Source: Bacteroidales bacterium (GTDB lineage: Bacteria > Bacteroidota > Bacteroidia > Bacteroidales > M50B96). Taken from it: 56,978 nucleotides of DNA. Position 1 is the first letter of the stretch. Every line of letters starts with the position of its first letter. Positions 32,685 through 42,789 of the stretch are shown one piece after another. The translations under genes were made by a program, and so were the position numbers. Below the pieces are notes generated by a model. It saw nothing but the letters and a program-made list of their open reading frames with translations, was not told the origin of the DNA and did no database searches. The DNA is taken from assembly GCA_018401015.1 (NCBI GenBank), contig JAGYLP010000011.1, forward strand, positions 1 through 56,978, read 5' to 3'.

Positions 32685-33140
32685 TCAGACCTCTTCCTGG
32701 GTGATGATGCTGTCGTCGAGGAGGTTTTTTAGTTCGCCGCGTAGCATATACACTTTATCGGGATAGTAATTCGGGTCGGGTTCGGGAAGGTATTCTTCCT
32801 CGTACATGTAGGGTATAAGTTCATAGTGATGAACCGGTTTGTATTTGAGGGTCCAGAGAAATGGGATTCCGACAAATAATCCTCCGATTACTGCTCCAAC
32901 ATCGACTTCTTCGTCGCGGGTTAGTTCGACGTGAAGGGGTTCGTAACCATCGTATTCGAGTCGCATGTAGGTTTTGCTCAGAGAGATTTTCGTGTCGGAA
33001 TAAACCAGGGGAGTATTTCCTGCAGAAGCCTGGTTAATATACACTCGAGCGCCCGGTGGTGTGGATTGAATCATGGTTGTGCTGGTGCAGGCCGAAGCCC
33101 CGAGCAGTAGAACCAGCATCCATCCGAAGAACTTTTTCAT
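32685..33140 (-). CDS. PEGA-domain lipoprotein
   Basis: A 151-residue lipoprotein. The signal ends in a good lipobox, LLGASAC, with Cys18 as the acylated residue. A PEGA-type beta domain follows (IQSTPPGARVYINQASAGNTPLVYSDTKISL ... LEYDGYEPLHVELT), then a short hydrophobic stretch (GAVIGGLFVGIPFLWTL) and an acidic tail rich in Tyr, Glu and Pro. PEGA domains are thought to bind surface or cell-wall components; no specific role is known. Its stop is directly beside the repeat cluster. Confidence 0.82.
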   Translation of the reverse strand: MKKFFGWMLVLLLGASACTSTTMIQSTPPGARVYINQASAGNTPLVYSDTKISLSKTYMRLEYDGYEPLHVELTRDEEVDVGAVIGGLFVGIPFLWTLKYKPVHHYELIPYMYEEEYLPEPDPNYYPDKVYMLRGELKNLLDDSIITQEEV

Positions 33141-33265
33141 AGGAATTATTACTTAAGGGTTGATTTTCGAAGTGAACGAGGGGTAGCTCTTGAATTTCTG
33201 AGAAGCGAAGAGAGCGATACCGGAATCGAGAAGACTGGTATCAGGACTTTGCTTCCTGGCTCTGC

Positions 33266-33679
33266 TTATTTTTCCACGCATTTATAAGTTCCAGGGTTTT
33301 GGATCGTTGTATCGAGGAGCAGGAATACTTCCTGGTCGAGATATACTGAGTTTAAAATGGAGTCGTTTAGGAATTGGGTAAAGGTTTCGAGTTGCTGAAT
33401 GCCGCCACAGTGGGCATAGGTAGCAAGTGTAACCTGATCGCTTGCACGGATGATGCTATACACAACGCATTGGCGCGCATCGGCATTGTGCTGTACATCG
33501 CCTTCGAATGCTTCTACTTCGGAGGGTGTGCCGCAAAATTCGGGATACACAATGGTATCGCGGTCGTTGAATAAGCTATCGGAAATGGGATTTCCGTAAA
33601 TTTCGCATTGGATGCATCGCTCGCAGCTGAAGCTGATGAGTGCCAGGGTGATGATTGCTAAAAGTGTGCTGATTTTCAT
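33266..33679 (-). CDS. Putative cysteine-rich lipoprotein, 137 aa
   Basis: Signal MKISTLLAIITLALISFSC with the lipobox-like LISFSC, acylated Cys at 19. Six further cysteines (residues about 22, 25, 49, 71, 91 and 134) in a 118-residue mature part suggest disulfides. Segments such as DIVYPEFCGTP and ARQCVVYSIIRA are not recognised from any family I know. It precedes the PEGA lipoprotein gene on the same strand by 125 bases, but has no proven link to it. Confidence 0.65.
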   Translation of the reverse strand: MKISTLLAIITLALISFSCERCIQCEIYGNPISDSLFNDRDTIVYPEFCGTPSEVEAFEGDVQHNADARQCVVYSIIRASDQVTLATYAHCGGIQQLETFTQFLNDSILNSVYLDQEVFLLLDTTIQNPGTYKCVEK

Positions 33680-34022
33680 CGGTTTATTTTGTTATGTTAA
33701 TGATCCGCCAAGTGTAAAAAGCTATATCGTTATGGGTCAATTTTACCTTAATCGTACTCGTGTTCCCGAATGATTTAACGATAAAGTTACCAGAAAAGAT
33801 ACAGCTGTTCGAAACTTTCTGTTGGAGGCCAATTTTACTCACTTCGAGGTAGCTTCCTTGGTGAAATTCAGATCAATGGCTTGTTGTCTCCGATTCATCG
33901 AAGTCGCGCCTTGGAACTAATTATTTCAAACCAAACAAATGTAGAAAATTTGGACTAGTTTGTTTCTGATTCTTAACATTATTCCTGTAATTTGTGAGTC
34001 AATAAAAAAATTTCTCCTTTCT
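33680..34022. other. Intergenic region upstream of the SprB-like gene
   Basis: About 340 bases, divergent gap between the Cys-rich lipoprotein gene and the giant gene. The open frame of the giant gene extends back to a TTG at 33960 but nothing supports translation there. No consensus promoter or RNA gene recognised. Confidence 0.4.
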
Positions 34023-37000
34023 ATGTTAAAAGTAGCTGTTAGTCAACTAAATAAATGCTTTGTTGCTCGAATCTTTTCCAGCCATTGGGCTTCCTTTTTC
34101 AGAACCATTTTCATACTGGTTTTTCTCATAGCGTACCTGCTCCCGGCTAGTTATGGGCAGCCTAATTGGTCGCCCATAACCACGTTGAATAGTCATGTGG
34201 TGTTGCTCGAAAATGTCAGCATTCAGGGGCTTGCTGCCCAGAACGGCGATTACGTTGGGGTATTTTACGATTCCCTGGGCGTTCCTGCTTGTGCAGGCAT
34301 GGTCTTATGGGAAGGTGTTACTACGGCCGTGGTGGTGTGGGGCGACGATGATTTGACCCCGGAGAAAGATGGATTTGCCGACCAGGAGTTTTTCCAATGG
34401 CGAATCTGGCGCGCTGCAGATTCTGCAGAGTATGTAGCGGAACCTACGTACCTGACTAGCCTGAACGATAGTGCATTTTTCGTCGTGAATGGAATGAGTG
34501 GCTTGTCGTTGTTGAACGGCACGGATCCCTATTTCAATCCATTCTTGGTTAGTGGAGAATCGACCAATCCTCTCTGCTTCGACGATTGCAATGGGAGCAT
34601 TGCGCTAAGTATCGAAGGCGGACAGCCTCCCTACCAAGTGAATTGGTCGAATGGACATACGGGTATTTCCCTGATTGATGCCTGCGCCGGAACGTATGAG
34701 ATTACCGTAAGCGATCAAACCGCTAACTTGCCGGAGTACGACTTACCCTGGACTTATCAGCTTACCACCGATATGCACAATATTGTGGTGTCGCAACCCA
34801 TTGTTACGGTTAATGGTCAGTCGCCTTCTCCCGGCGATTACGTGGGTGTTTTTTACGAATCGGGCACCGATTTGGTTTGTGGCGGTTATTCCCTTTGGAC
34901 TGGTGGGAACATCATTGTAAGTGCTTGGGGCAACGATCCTGCAAATAGCGATAAAGATGGGTTTTATCCGGCGGAAGCTTTCCAATGGAAGCTTTGGCGA
35001 TCGGCCGATAATCTGGAAGTGTCGATGATTGCTCAATATAGTCCGTTTTTTACTCATTTGGGGACCTTTGCTCCCGGCGGATTCTCGTCCCTTACCGGCT
35101 TAACCGGAACCTATACACCTCCTCCGGCTCCCGAAGTGAACGATACGGTGCTGGTCTTTACCTTGCTTGCTCCCGATGCCTTGGTGCTTCATGACAGTAT
35201 TTCGGATTATAGCGGATTTCCAATCAGTGTTTTCGGAGCGCAGGATGGTTTTATTCTGACCGAAGTTACCGGCGGAACCGAGCCCTACAGTTATGTTTGG
35301 TCGAATGGTTCCACAGAAGCTGAACAGATAAATTTGAGTGCCGGAACTTATTCGCTCACTGTGCAGGATGCTAATGCTTGCAGCTTGGAATCCACTTGGG
35401 AATTAAGTGAGCCCGCTCAGGTGTTTGATTATCAGGTGGTAGCCGATATTGTCCCGGTGGCTTGTTCGGGCGATTGCACCGGTAGCATTTCAATCGAAGT
35501 GTTGGGTGGAGTTGCTCCGTATAGCTACAGTTGGTCGACCGGAGCCACGGGTTCAGAGCTTGATTCCTTGTGTACAGGCAGCTATTCCCTAACCGTTGTG
35601 GACAGCTCGGAGCCAGCGCCCGTTTCGTCATTCGATTGGACGTATTCCGCAGGTTCGATTACTCACACGATCCTTGTTTCGCCCGGAAATTTAACAGTGA
35701 ATGGGCAGCCGGTGGCTGTTGGCGATTATCTCGGAGTATTTTATGAAGACAATGGAACCTGGCAATGTGGCGGTTACACGATGTTTAATGGAATACAAAC
35801 CGGTTTGACTGCTTATGGCGACGACCCGCAAACTTCCAGTGTAAAAGAAGGTTTTGCAGCTGGTGAAAGCTTTGAATGGCGGATATGGAAAGCGCAGGAT
35901 TCGGTCTTAGTCGATACCGTAATTCCGGTTTATAATACCACTTTTATTCATAATGCTCAGTTTGTTGAGGGTGGAGTGTCGGGTATTCTGAGCCTCGCTG
36001 GGATTCATCAGGCTGAAACACCCGAAAATACGTTGATTTATACCTTTGAAGTGCCAGAAAATTCTCCTATCGAGCTTAGTTCAAATGTGTCGGATTACAA
36101 TGGATTTGGGGTATCCTTTTTTGGAGAGGACGATGGTTTTATCGAGTTGACGGCTCAAGGGGGCGTTTCGCCGTACACCTTTCAATGGTCCACCGGAGCG
36201 ACCAGCTCAGCCATCGATGGTTTGGGGGCTGGCAGCTATTTCGTAACGGTGACCGATGCTTTGAGTTGCACTCGAGTTGATTCGTTCGAGCTATCGGAAC
36301 CTGCTCAGCAGTTGTTTCTTTCGACAAATGCTGTGGTTACTAATGAATCGTGCCCCGGAACTTGCGACGGAAGCATTCAGCCCAATCCGCAAGGCGGTTT
36401 TCCTCCTTATTTCTATAGCTGGTCGAATGGTTCAAGTTCTGCTAGTTTAGAAGGCTTATGCCCTGGCAATTATTCGCTTACTATTTCCGATAGCAACTTT
36501 GGAAGCCCAAGCCCTGTTCCACTTCCCTGGACCTATACCAATACGGGCATTAACCATACTTTTTTGCTCCAATCCGGAACCATTCAGATTACCGGCTCAC
36601 CCATTGAAACGGGCGATTATGTTGGAGCTTTCTACGAATTTGGAGGTCAATTGTATTGCGGCGGCTATGTACAATGGGCCGGAACCAACACGACCCTTGT
36701 TGCCATGGGGAATAATTCCACTTCGGGAAAGAATGGATTCTTTGTTGGCGAAACAATCCAGTGGAAGGTTTGGAAATCGGGTCAGTATGTAGAGATAGAT
36801 ATGTCGGCCAGTTATTCTCCTGCTTTCCCCGCTATGGGATCATTCATGGCCGGTGGGACTTCAGTTGTAACCGCTTTAACTGGTGAATATGAATTGGTTT
36901 CCGGTACCGATCCCTTGATAGTGAGTTTTGACGTGCTCAGCACGCCTGCTTTACAAGTCGACTCAGCTCTTGTTCAGGAAGTAAGTTGTTTTGGTGGTTC

Positions 37001-40000
37001 CGACGGAAGTATTGAATTGATCGTGCTTGGTGGAACTCCTCCCTACGAAGCCAGTTGGAGCAATGGAAGCACGGGTTTGATGCTACTGAACCTCGAATCC
37101 GGAGCTTATCACTACACCCTTACTGACGCGAATGACTGCTCTCAGGAAGGAAGTATTCAAATGGCTGAACCCACCTTACTCGAATTGATGGAGACCCATT
37201 ATGCCGGCATATCCTGTTTTCAGTCTAACGATGGGGCGGTTAGCTTAACTCCTCAAGGAGGAACGGCACCTTATCTCCTAAGCTGGTCCGATGGTTCAAC
37301 TGCATTTGAACGAGAAGGCTTAGCACCAGGAACCTATGCTTATACCCTAAGCGATGCAAATGCCTGTTCGATGGAAGGGGAATATCTGTTTGAGGAGCCT
37401 GATTCGATTGTTATTCAGCAGGTTGGGGGAGAAGAGCCTTCCTGTTTTTCCTATTCCGATGGAAGCCTAGAGATTGAAGTAATGGGTGGAACTCAGCCTT
37501 ATGAATTGGTATGGTCGAATGGAGCAACCGATTTGGCCTTGAACCTGATTTCCGCTGGAAACTATTCGGCAAGCGTAAGCGATGCGAATAATTGTCAGTC
37601 GGTTTTAAATCTGGTTCTTACTGAGCCTGAGGAGTTAACAGCTTCTGTGCTCATCGATTCAATATCCTGTTGGGGAGCAAACGACGGAAATATTCAGGTT
37701 CAGATTGACGGAGGTACTCCTATTTTTGGAATCACCTGGAGCGGTGGAGCGGTTGGATTTACTCCTCAGAACCTGCCTTCCGGAAATTACTCCTTTACAG
37801 TGAGCGATTTAAATGCATGTAGTTATAGTGCAACAGTTGCCTTGACGGAGCCGGAACCTATTCAATTGCTGTCGGGTACTGTCGCATCTCCAAGCTGTTT
37901 TGGTTCGGCCGATGGAATGATTCAACCTTCGATAGCCGGCGGTACAGCTCCTTACGCCTATTCCTGGTCGAATGGCGAAACAGCTTCGTTAGTGGAAGGT
38001 CTTTCTGCCGGAACTTATATGCTAAGCGTAAACGATAGTCGGAATTGTAATGCCTCATTTGAATTTGTGCTCGAAGATCCTGCCGTTCTCAACTATTCCA
38101 TGCTAAGCGAGCAGGGAGTGAGTTGTCCGGATGGGAACGATGGATCCCTGAGCTTGAGTGGATTGGGAGGGAATCCGCCTTACTCCCTTATCTGGTCGGA
38201 TAATTCCACCGGTTTTACTCGGGAGTCCTTAACGGCCGGAACCTATTACTTTACCCTGACCGATGTGAATGATTGTAGCCTGAGCGATAGCGTGGTCGTA
38301 GAGGAGCCGGAATCATTCCAGGCGAATCTGTTGCAGGAATCAAGTCCGGCTTGTTTCGGCAATTCCGATGGTAGCTTAACCGTAGCCGTAAGCGGAGGCA
38401 CTGCACCTTATTCCTATGAATGGTCGAACGGAGCAACCCAGCTCATGCTCGATCAGCTTGCTGCTGGTAGTTATCATGTAAGTGTTACCGATGCTAACGG
38501 ATGTGCATTTGAATCGAGTTTTTCGCTTGCGGAACCGGATCCGATCGTGGTGGTTCCCACGGTGTTCGATGCTGGTTGCGCGGGCTGTACCGACGGAAGT
38601 ATTCAGCTCGGTGTGAGCGGGGGAACGGCTCCCTATGCCTATTCCTGGTCGAATGGAGCAAGTACCACTTCGATCAATGGGCTGGCTCCGGGCAATTATC
38701 TCTTTACCGTGACCGATGCTAATTCCTGCGCTTATCAGAGTACCGTCGTCGTAGGACCCATCGTTGTTTCACCGGGTTGGGATTTTATCAATACCGGAAA
38801 TAACCATACTATTTTGATTCAAGCTTCAACCCCCATTACAATTGATAATGTACCCATTGAACCGGGCGATTTTATTGGTGTGTTCTACGATTCGCTTGGT
38901 ACTCCGGTTTGTGCCGGTTATCAGCAATACACCGGTCAGGTTGGAGCGGTAGCCGCTTTTGGCGAAGACGATGGCCTGGATGGATTTGCTCCTAACGAAA
39001 AGTTTCAATGGTATATTTGGAAAGCCTCCACTCAGGAAACCTTCCCTGCTACTGCCACTTACATGACCAGCATGCCGAATCAGGGTAATTATGTCATCAA
39101 TGGAATGAGTGGTTTAGCATCGCTTTCGGTCGAAACAACCGGAGCTCAAACCATCGAACTGGTTTATAATTGGAATTTGTTCTCTACTTATCTCGAACCG
39201 TTTAATCCATCGTTCGATACGGTGGTGAATAGCATCGTCGATAAAATTATTTTGGCGAAAGATTTTGCAGGAAATCCTTATTGGCCTTCTTTTAATTTGA
39301 ACCAGATAGGCGATTTTACCCCAGGCGAAGCCTACCAGATTCGGGTTACCGAAGCCTGTAGTTTCGACGTGTCGGGTTCAATTGTTTTTCCTGAGTTTCA
39401 TCCCATTTCCTTACCGGTAAACTGGAGCATGGTAGCTTATCTGAGAAATAATCCGGCTCCCATAAATGAAGTGGTGAGTGCTGTTGAATCCAATTTAATT
39501 CTTGTGAAGAATACTTTTGGATTTATCTATTGGCCTGCTTTTGGGGTGAACGATATTGGTACTATGCTTCCCGGACAAGGATTTGCTTTCAAGATGAATG
39601 GAGCAGCTAGCTTCACCTATCCTCCCAATGCGGTGGAGTATGCAGCTGCCAGTTTTCAAAGTAGTTTCTCATCCAGGCATTTCGAGCTGGCCACCCGTGG
39701 CGAGTACGACCAGACCCTGGCGATTCCTGCTCATGCCTGGCCGGTTCTGCCGGAGTGGGGCGATGAGGTAGCTGCCTTCAATGGTCGTGGCGAGTTATGT
39801 GGATCGGGTATTTATCAAGGTGGGAACATGGCCTTTACCCTGTGGGGGGCACCTGTAGGTGAGGACAATGTATTTCTTCCGGGCGAGGAAATGAAACTAA
39901 TCTGGTATCGACAATCTGCTCAGGATGAAGTTGAAATGGAAGTAATAGAGTGGAGCGAAGGAGAGGGAGCTTTTAAAAACGGACAAATTTCTGTTGTGAG

Positions 40001-40289
40001 TTCATTTGAAGTTTCCGATGACAGGAATCAGTCGCTTGTGATGCAGAATCAACCGAATCCATTCCGCAATGAAACACGAATTTCATTTCGTTTACCGGAA
40101 ACGGGTCCGGTAACTCTATCGCTCTATGATATGCATGGAAAATTTATCCGGGAGCTTGTAAATCAGACCTTAATTAAAGGGCAGCATGAAGTGGACGTAT
40201 GGGCCGATGAGCTGCCTGCCGGAACGTACTTTTGCCGATTACAATCCCAAAATCAGGTTCTGATTCAGAAAATGATACGGATGCCTTAA
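34023..40289 (+). CDS. Giant SprB-repeat surface protein with T9SS sorting domain
   Basis: A 2088-residue secreted protein. An N-terminal basic stretch and hydrophobic core end at LLPASYGQ (signal peptide). Two kinds of module alternate. SprB-type repeats of about 76 residues (for example PACFGNSDGSLTVAVSGG, APYSYEWSNGAT, GSYHVSVTDANGC) occur about 13 times, eight in a row. A module of about 120 residues with GDYVGVFY, CGGY, GDD and FQWRIWKA occurs five times, at about 34163, 34740, 35637, 36522 and 38775, with a divergent sixth near 39700. Two related NWSMVAY/YNWNLFSTY segments and a type A sorting domain (QPNPFRNETRISF to GTYFCRL) close it. SprB is the mobile gliding adhesin of F. johnsoniae; this protein is smaller and its adhesin role is inferred. 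Start ATG 34023 is chosen over the upstream TTG. Confidence 0.9.
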   Translation: MLKVAVSQLNKCFVARIFSSHWASFFRTIFILVFLIAYLLPASYGQPNWSPITTLNSHVVLLENVSIQGLAAQNGDYVGVFYDSLGVPACAGMVLWEGVTTAVVVWGDDDLTPEKDGFADQEFFQWRIWRAADSAEYVAEPTYLTSLNDSAFFVVNGMSGLSLLNGTDPYFNPFLVSGESTNPLCFDDCNGSIALSIEGGQPPYQVNWSNGHTGISLIDACAGTYEITVSDQTANLPEYDLPWTYQLTTDMHNIVVSQPIVTVNGQSPSPGDYVGVFYESGTDLVCGGYSLWTGGNIIVSAWGNDPANSDKDGFYPAEAFQWKLWRSADNLEVSMIAQYSPFFTHLGTFAPGGFSSLTGLTGTYTPPPAPEVNDTVLVFTLLAPDALVLHDSISDYSGFPISVFGAQDGFILTEVTGGTEPYSYVWSNGSTEAEQINLSAGTYSLTVQDANACSLESTWELSEPAQVFDYQVVADIVPVACSGDCTGSISIEVLGGVAPYSYSWSTGATGSELDSLCTGSYSLTVVDSSEPAPVSSFDWTYSAGSITHTILVSPGNLTVNGQPVAVGDYLGVFYEDNGTWQCGGYTMFNGIQTGLTAYGDDPQTSSVKEGFAAGESFEWRIWKAQDSVLVDTVIPVYNTTFIHNAQFVEGGVSGILSLAGIHQAETPENTLIYTFEVPENSPIELSSNVSDYNGFGVSFFGEDDGFIELTAQGGVSPYTFQWSTGATSSAIDGLGAGSYFVTVTDALSCTRVDSFELSEPAQQLFLSTNAVVTNESCPGTCDGSIQPNPQGGFPPYFYSWSNGSSSASLEGLCPGNYSLTISDSNFGSPSPVPLPWTYTNTGINHTFLLQSGTIQITGSPIETGDYVGAFYEFGGQLYCGGYVQWAGTNTTLVAMGNNSTSGKNGFFVGETIQWKVWKSGQYVEIDMSASYSPAFPAMGSFMAGGTSVVTALTGEYELVSGTDPLIVSFDVLSTPALQVDSALVQEVSCFGGSDGSIELIVLGGTPPYEASWSNGSTGLMLLNLESGAYHYTLTDANDCSQEGSIQMAEPTLLELMETHYAGISCFQSNDGAVSLTPQGGTAPYLLSWSDGSTAFEREGLAPGTYAYTLSDANACSMEGEYLFEEPDSIVIQQVGGEEPSCFSYSDGSLEIEVMGGTQPYELVWSNGATDLALNLISAGNYSASVSDANNCQSVLNLVLTEPEELTASVLIDSISCWGANDGNIQVQIDGGTPIFGITWSGGAVGFTPQNLPSGNYSFTVSDLNACSYSATVALTEPEPIQLLSGTVASPSCFGSADGMIQPSIAGGTAPYAYSWSNGETASLVEGLSAGTYMLSVNDSRNCNASFEFVLEDPAVLNYSMLSEQGVSCPDGNDGSLSLSGLGGNPPYSLIWSDNSTGFTRESLTAGTYYFTLTDVNDCSLSDSVVVEEPESFQANLLQESSPACFGNSDGSLTVAVSGGTAPYSYEWSNGATQLMLDQLAAGSYHVSVTDANGCAFESSFSLAEPDPIVVVPTVFDAGCAGCTDGSIQLGVSGGTAPYAYSWSNGASTTSINGLAPGNYLFTVTDANSCAYQSTVVVGPIVVSPGWDFINTGNNHTILIQASTPITIDNVPIEPGDFIGVFYDSLGTPVCAGYQQYTGQVGAVAAFGEDDGLDGFAPNEKFQWYIWKASTQETFPATATYMTSMPNQGNYVINGMSGLASLSVETTGAQTIELVYNWNLFSTYLEPFNPSFDTVVNSIVDKIILAKDFAGNPYWPSFNLNQIGDFTPGEAYQIRVTEACSFDVSGSIVFPEFHPISLPVNWSMVAYLRNNPAPINEVVSAVESNLILVKNTFGFIYWPAFGVNDIGTMLPGQGFAFKMNGAASFTYPPNAVEYAAASFQSSFSSRHFELATRGEYDQTLAIPAHAWPVLPEWGDEVAAFNGRGELCGSGIYQGGNMAFTLWGAPVGEDNVFLPGEEMKLIWYRQSAQDEVEMEVIEWSEGEGAFKNGQISVVSSFEVSDDRNQSLVMQNQPNPFRNETRISFRLPETGPVTLSLYDMHGKFIRELVNQTLIKGQHEVDVWADELPAGTYFCRLQSQNQVLIQKMIRMP
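36960..38770 (+). repeat. Eight consecutive SprB-type coding repeats
   Basis: Unit length is about 222-230 bases. The repeat starts (coding SCFGxSDGSI or a variant) fall at about 36984, 37210, 37438, 37660, 37890, 38118, 38346 and 38574. Each encodes a conserved Cys pair, a PYxxxWSNG turn and a VxDANxC ending. At DNA level the copies are diverged, so slippage is not expected to be frequent. Confidence 0.85.
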
Positions 40290-40302
40290 TTCATTCGATT
40301 GC

Positions 40303-42666
40303 TTATGGGAAAAACAGGAAGGAATCGGCTCCTATAAACCCTTCGGTGTTGAGGATTTTAACCCAATAACGACCCGGGTGAAGGTTTGAAAGGTGAATAC
40401 TTTTCAGATTTTCACCCGTTTCTTTTTCGTAGGAAGCCACGAAGCGTCCCATGGAATCAAATAACTCGATGGACAAGGTTTTTTCTGTGTCGAAATGGAA
40501 ATGAAGGATGTCTTTGGTTGGGTTGGGATAAAGTTTCCAGGAAGGATGCTCGATCCATTCTGAACGTCCCAGACTACGGTCGCGGTAGGCGAGGGTGTAT
40601 TCGCCTGTTAGGGTGAAACCGGTTGATAGATAGCCATTTCGCGAAGGTCCTAATCGTTCCGAGGGAATCACGGTCCATTCATTTCCTGGTCCGCTTCGGT
40701 ATAGCAAAACCAAGGAATCGGCCTCCGAGGGGAAAGGATACCATTCGTGGTCGTAATGCGCGTTATTGCTTGTGTAATTGTTGTAGTTGAACATGAATTT
40801 TCCAGAAAATCCTGGAGGGATCCAGCCTTGAATTTTCCAATAACGCGAGGTGGAAATGCGCAGCGAAGGGTCTTCGTGCTGCAGCCCGTCGGGAGCAATC
40901 CAGTTTTGCTCCATTCTCACCCAAGCCGAATCGGAGTCGGGATTAATTTCATACTTAAAATAAGCTTCGGCAAAGGTTCCGCCTCCTAATTCAGGGGTAA
41001 GCCACAGGTAAGTGTCGGTGGTTGCATCCATGATTTGTTCTTCGGGGTCGAGAATTACATCGATGGGTTCGAAATCGAGGCTGAAGCTTTGCATCCCTGA
41101 GCTGTCGTTTAATTCGAACCATTCCATTTGCCAATCGATGGGCATGTTCGTGTTTTTTTCTTGTGGGATAGGTTTGACAAAAGCAATTGGCAGACGTAAT
41201 TTGCTCAGTGTTGCAGGAGCACGCAATGTACGTTGGCGTACAAATACTTGTACGTCGAATCCGGGATTCACTTCCTGTACCACAAAGGAATCGATGCTGA
41301 AATGCAACCATCCGGGTTGATGGATAAAAGCATTGAAAAAAGGATCCAGCTCGAGCGCAGTTTCCTGTTCGAGGTAATTTTTCAGGTCGTTTACCGAAAC
41401 ATCTTCACCGGCGTGGTTGTCGAGAATGGTTTTCAGGGTGGGGTAGAAGAGTTCGGCTCCCAAATAACCTTTCAGGGTTTGAGCCATGTCGGCTCCTTTG
41501 GTGTAGATGGTTGAGGCGTAAGTATGCTCATGTCCTATTCCGTACAAGGGTATGTCGCCATCGATATGGTGCAAAGTGAGCAAGTTTCTAGCATGTCGTT
41601 TTCGGTTGTATTCCTTGGCATAGTCGTAACCATATACTTTTTCCATGAAATCGGTTTCGAGGAAACTGGCCCAGCCTTCGTTGATCCACATATCCTCGGC
41701 AGAGTTAGCCGTAATGAGGTTTCCAAACCATGAGTGAGCCAGTTCATGCGCCATGGTCCGTTCAGAGGCTGTTGTGCCATCGATGAGTTGATCGGGATAG
41801 GCCGTGTTACAGCTATGCTCCATGGCTCCAACCGGTGTGTTAACATACCCGATGCGTTGCCATCGGTACGGTCCGTAGCGTTCTTCGAAAGCATGCAAAG
41901 CGTCCTCTAAGTGAACAAAACTTCCGGGAGCTTGAGCTACGAGGTTTGAAGTAAGATAAAGCTCCACTGGAATGGGGCGTTCTACACCCTGAATGGTATC
42001 GTGTAAGACCTGATACGGGCCAACTGCAACGGAAGCCAGATAGGTTGGAATATTTTCCGGATGGTGCCAATGATGAATTCTAAGGCCACTGTCGTTCGGA
42101 TGCACTTCGATGCTTTGCAAGCTTCCTCCACAAACCGCACGATTGTTTTCCGTGGTAGTGATGTAGAAATCGTAGGAAGCTCTGTCGGTGAACGTATCGA
42201 CGCACGGGAACCACGATTTGCCCAGGTTATGCGGGTCGGCTCCAAATCCAACCCCCAGGTTAAAGGCAATTTCACCCATGAAGCGAAATCCTCCCCAGCC
42301 GGTAGGATCGGCCATGGGTTGACCATGATAGTGAATGGTTACCAAGAAGGTATCGGTAAGTGCAAGTGCATTTTCGTAGTGGATATCGATGTGGTTTCCA
42401 TCGTATTGATAGCTCGCAATTTCATTTCCGATTACCGAATCGACCGTCAAATTCCACAATTCGAATCGCACAATGGAATCGCTGCCCGGGGAGGGGACAA
42501 AACTAATTTCGGTTATACCGGAAATACTTTGGTTGCTGAAGTTGGTTGCGGTTAAATGCAGGTTATAATGCAAAACATCGGGTTTTATTTGAGCGTTTAG
42601 AGCTGTCGAAGAACACCCTAAGAATAATCCTGCGAGGAAAACTAAGTGAAGGAAGCGCTGTTTCAT
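40303..42666 (-). CDS. Secreted M1-family aminopeptidase with T9SS sorting domain
   Basis: A 787-residue zinc metallopeptidase of the M1 (aminopeptidase N/LTA4H) family. Signal peptide FLHLVFLAGLFLGCSSTALNAQ. The catalytic site is complete: HELAH at 307-311 and the third zinc ligand Glu330 in MWINEGWASFLE; the exopeptidase loop reads GAMEH (280-284) instead of GAMEN. The region from about 700 to the end is a type A T9SS sorting domain (SWKLYPNPTKDILHFHF, IELFDSMGRFVASYE, HPGRYWVKILNTEG), so the enzyme is delivered to the surface or medium where it would degrade peptides. It converges on the SprB-like gene with 13 bases between stops. Confidence 0.93.
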   Translation of the reverse strand: MKQRFLHLVFLAGLFLGCSSTALNAQIKPDVLHYNLHLTATNFSNQSISGITEISFVPSPGSDSIVRFELWNLTVDSVIGNEIASYQYDGNHIDIHYENALALTDTFLVTIHYHGQPMADPTGWGGFRFMGEIAFNLGVGFGADPHNLGKSWFPCVDTFTDRASYDFYITTTENNRAVCGGSLQSIEVHPNDSGLRIHHWHHPENIPTYLASVAVGPYQVLHDTIQGVERPIPVELYLTSNLVAQAPGSFVHLEDALHAFEERYGPYRWQRIGYVNTPVGAMEHSCNTAYPDQLIDGTTASERTMAHELAHSWFGNLITANSAEDMWINEGWASFLETDFMEKVYGYDYAKEYNRKRHARNLLTLHHIDGDIPLYGIGHEHTYASTIYTKGADMAQTLKGYLGAELFYPTLKTILDNHAGEDVSVNDLKNYLEQETALELDPFFNAFIHQPGWLHFSIDSFVVQEVNPGFDVQVFVRQRTLRAPATLSKLRLPIAFVKPIPQEKNTNMPIDWQMEWFELNDSSGMQSFSLDFEPIDVILDPEEQIMDATTDTYLWLTPELGGGTFAEAYFKYEINPDSDSAWVRMEQNWIAPDGLQHEDPSLRISTSRYWKIQGWIPPGFSGKFMFNYNNYTSNNAHYDHEWYPFPSEADSLVLLYRSGPGNEWTVIPSERLGPSRNGYLSTGFTLTGEYTLAYRDRSLGRSEWIEHPSWKLYPNPTKDILHFHFDTEKTLSIELFDSMGRFVASYEKETGENLKSIHLSNLHPGRYWVKILNTEGFIGADSFLFFP

Positions 42667-42741
42667 TGTGTAGAATTTTGCTCCTAAGGTAGCGATGTTT
42701 TAAAAATTTGAAGCTCATTTGAATCCTTTCCATGGGTTCGA

Positions 42742-42771
42742 TTGCTTTAAGCGTATCTATTTGTAATTTCG
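42742..42771 (+). promoter_or_regulatory. Promoter of uvrA, TTG-N19-TAATTTCG
   Basis: TTG at 42742-42744, 19-base spacer, TAATTTCG at 42764-42771: one mismatch from TAnnTTTG. It lies 19 bases before the uvrA ATG at 42790. Confidence 0.55.
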
Positions 42772-42789
42772 CGCGAATATTTTCCAACC

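Noticed and set aside
34265-38436. Several minus-strand frames of 60-100 codons inside the SprB-like gene
   Set aside because: Basic, low-information translations antisense to well-conserved repeats; shadows of codon bias.
40303-42666. GAMEH instead of GAMEN as a sign of an inactive M1 peptidase
   Set aside because: All zinc and catalytic residues are present and bacterial M1 enzymes with MEH in this loop are, as I recall, common.
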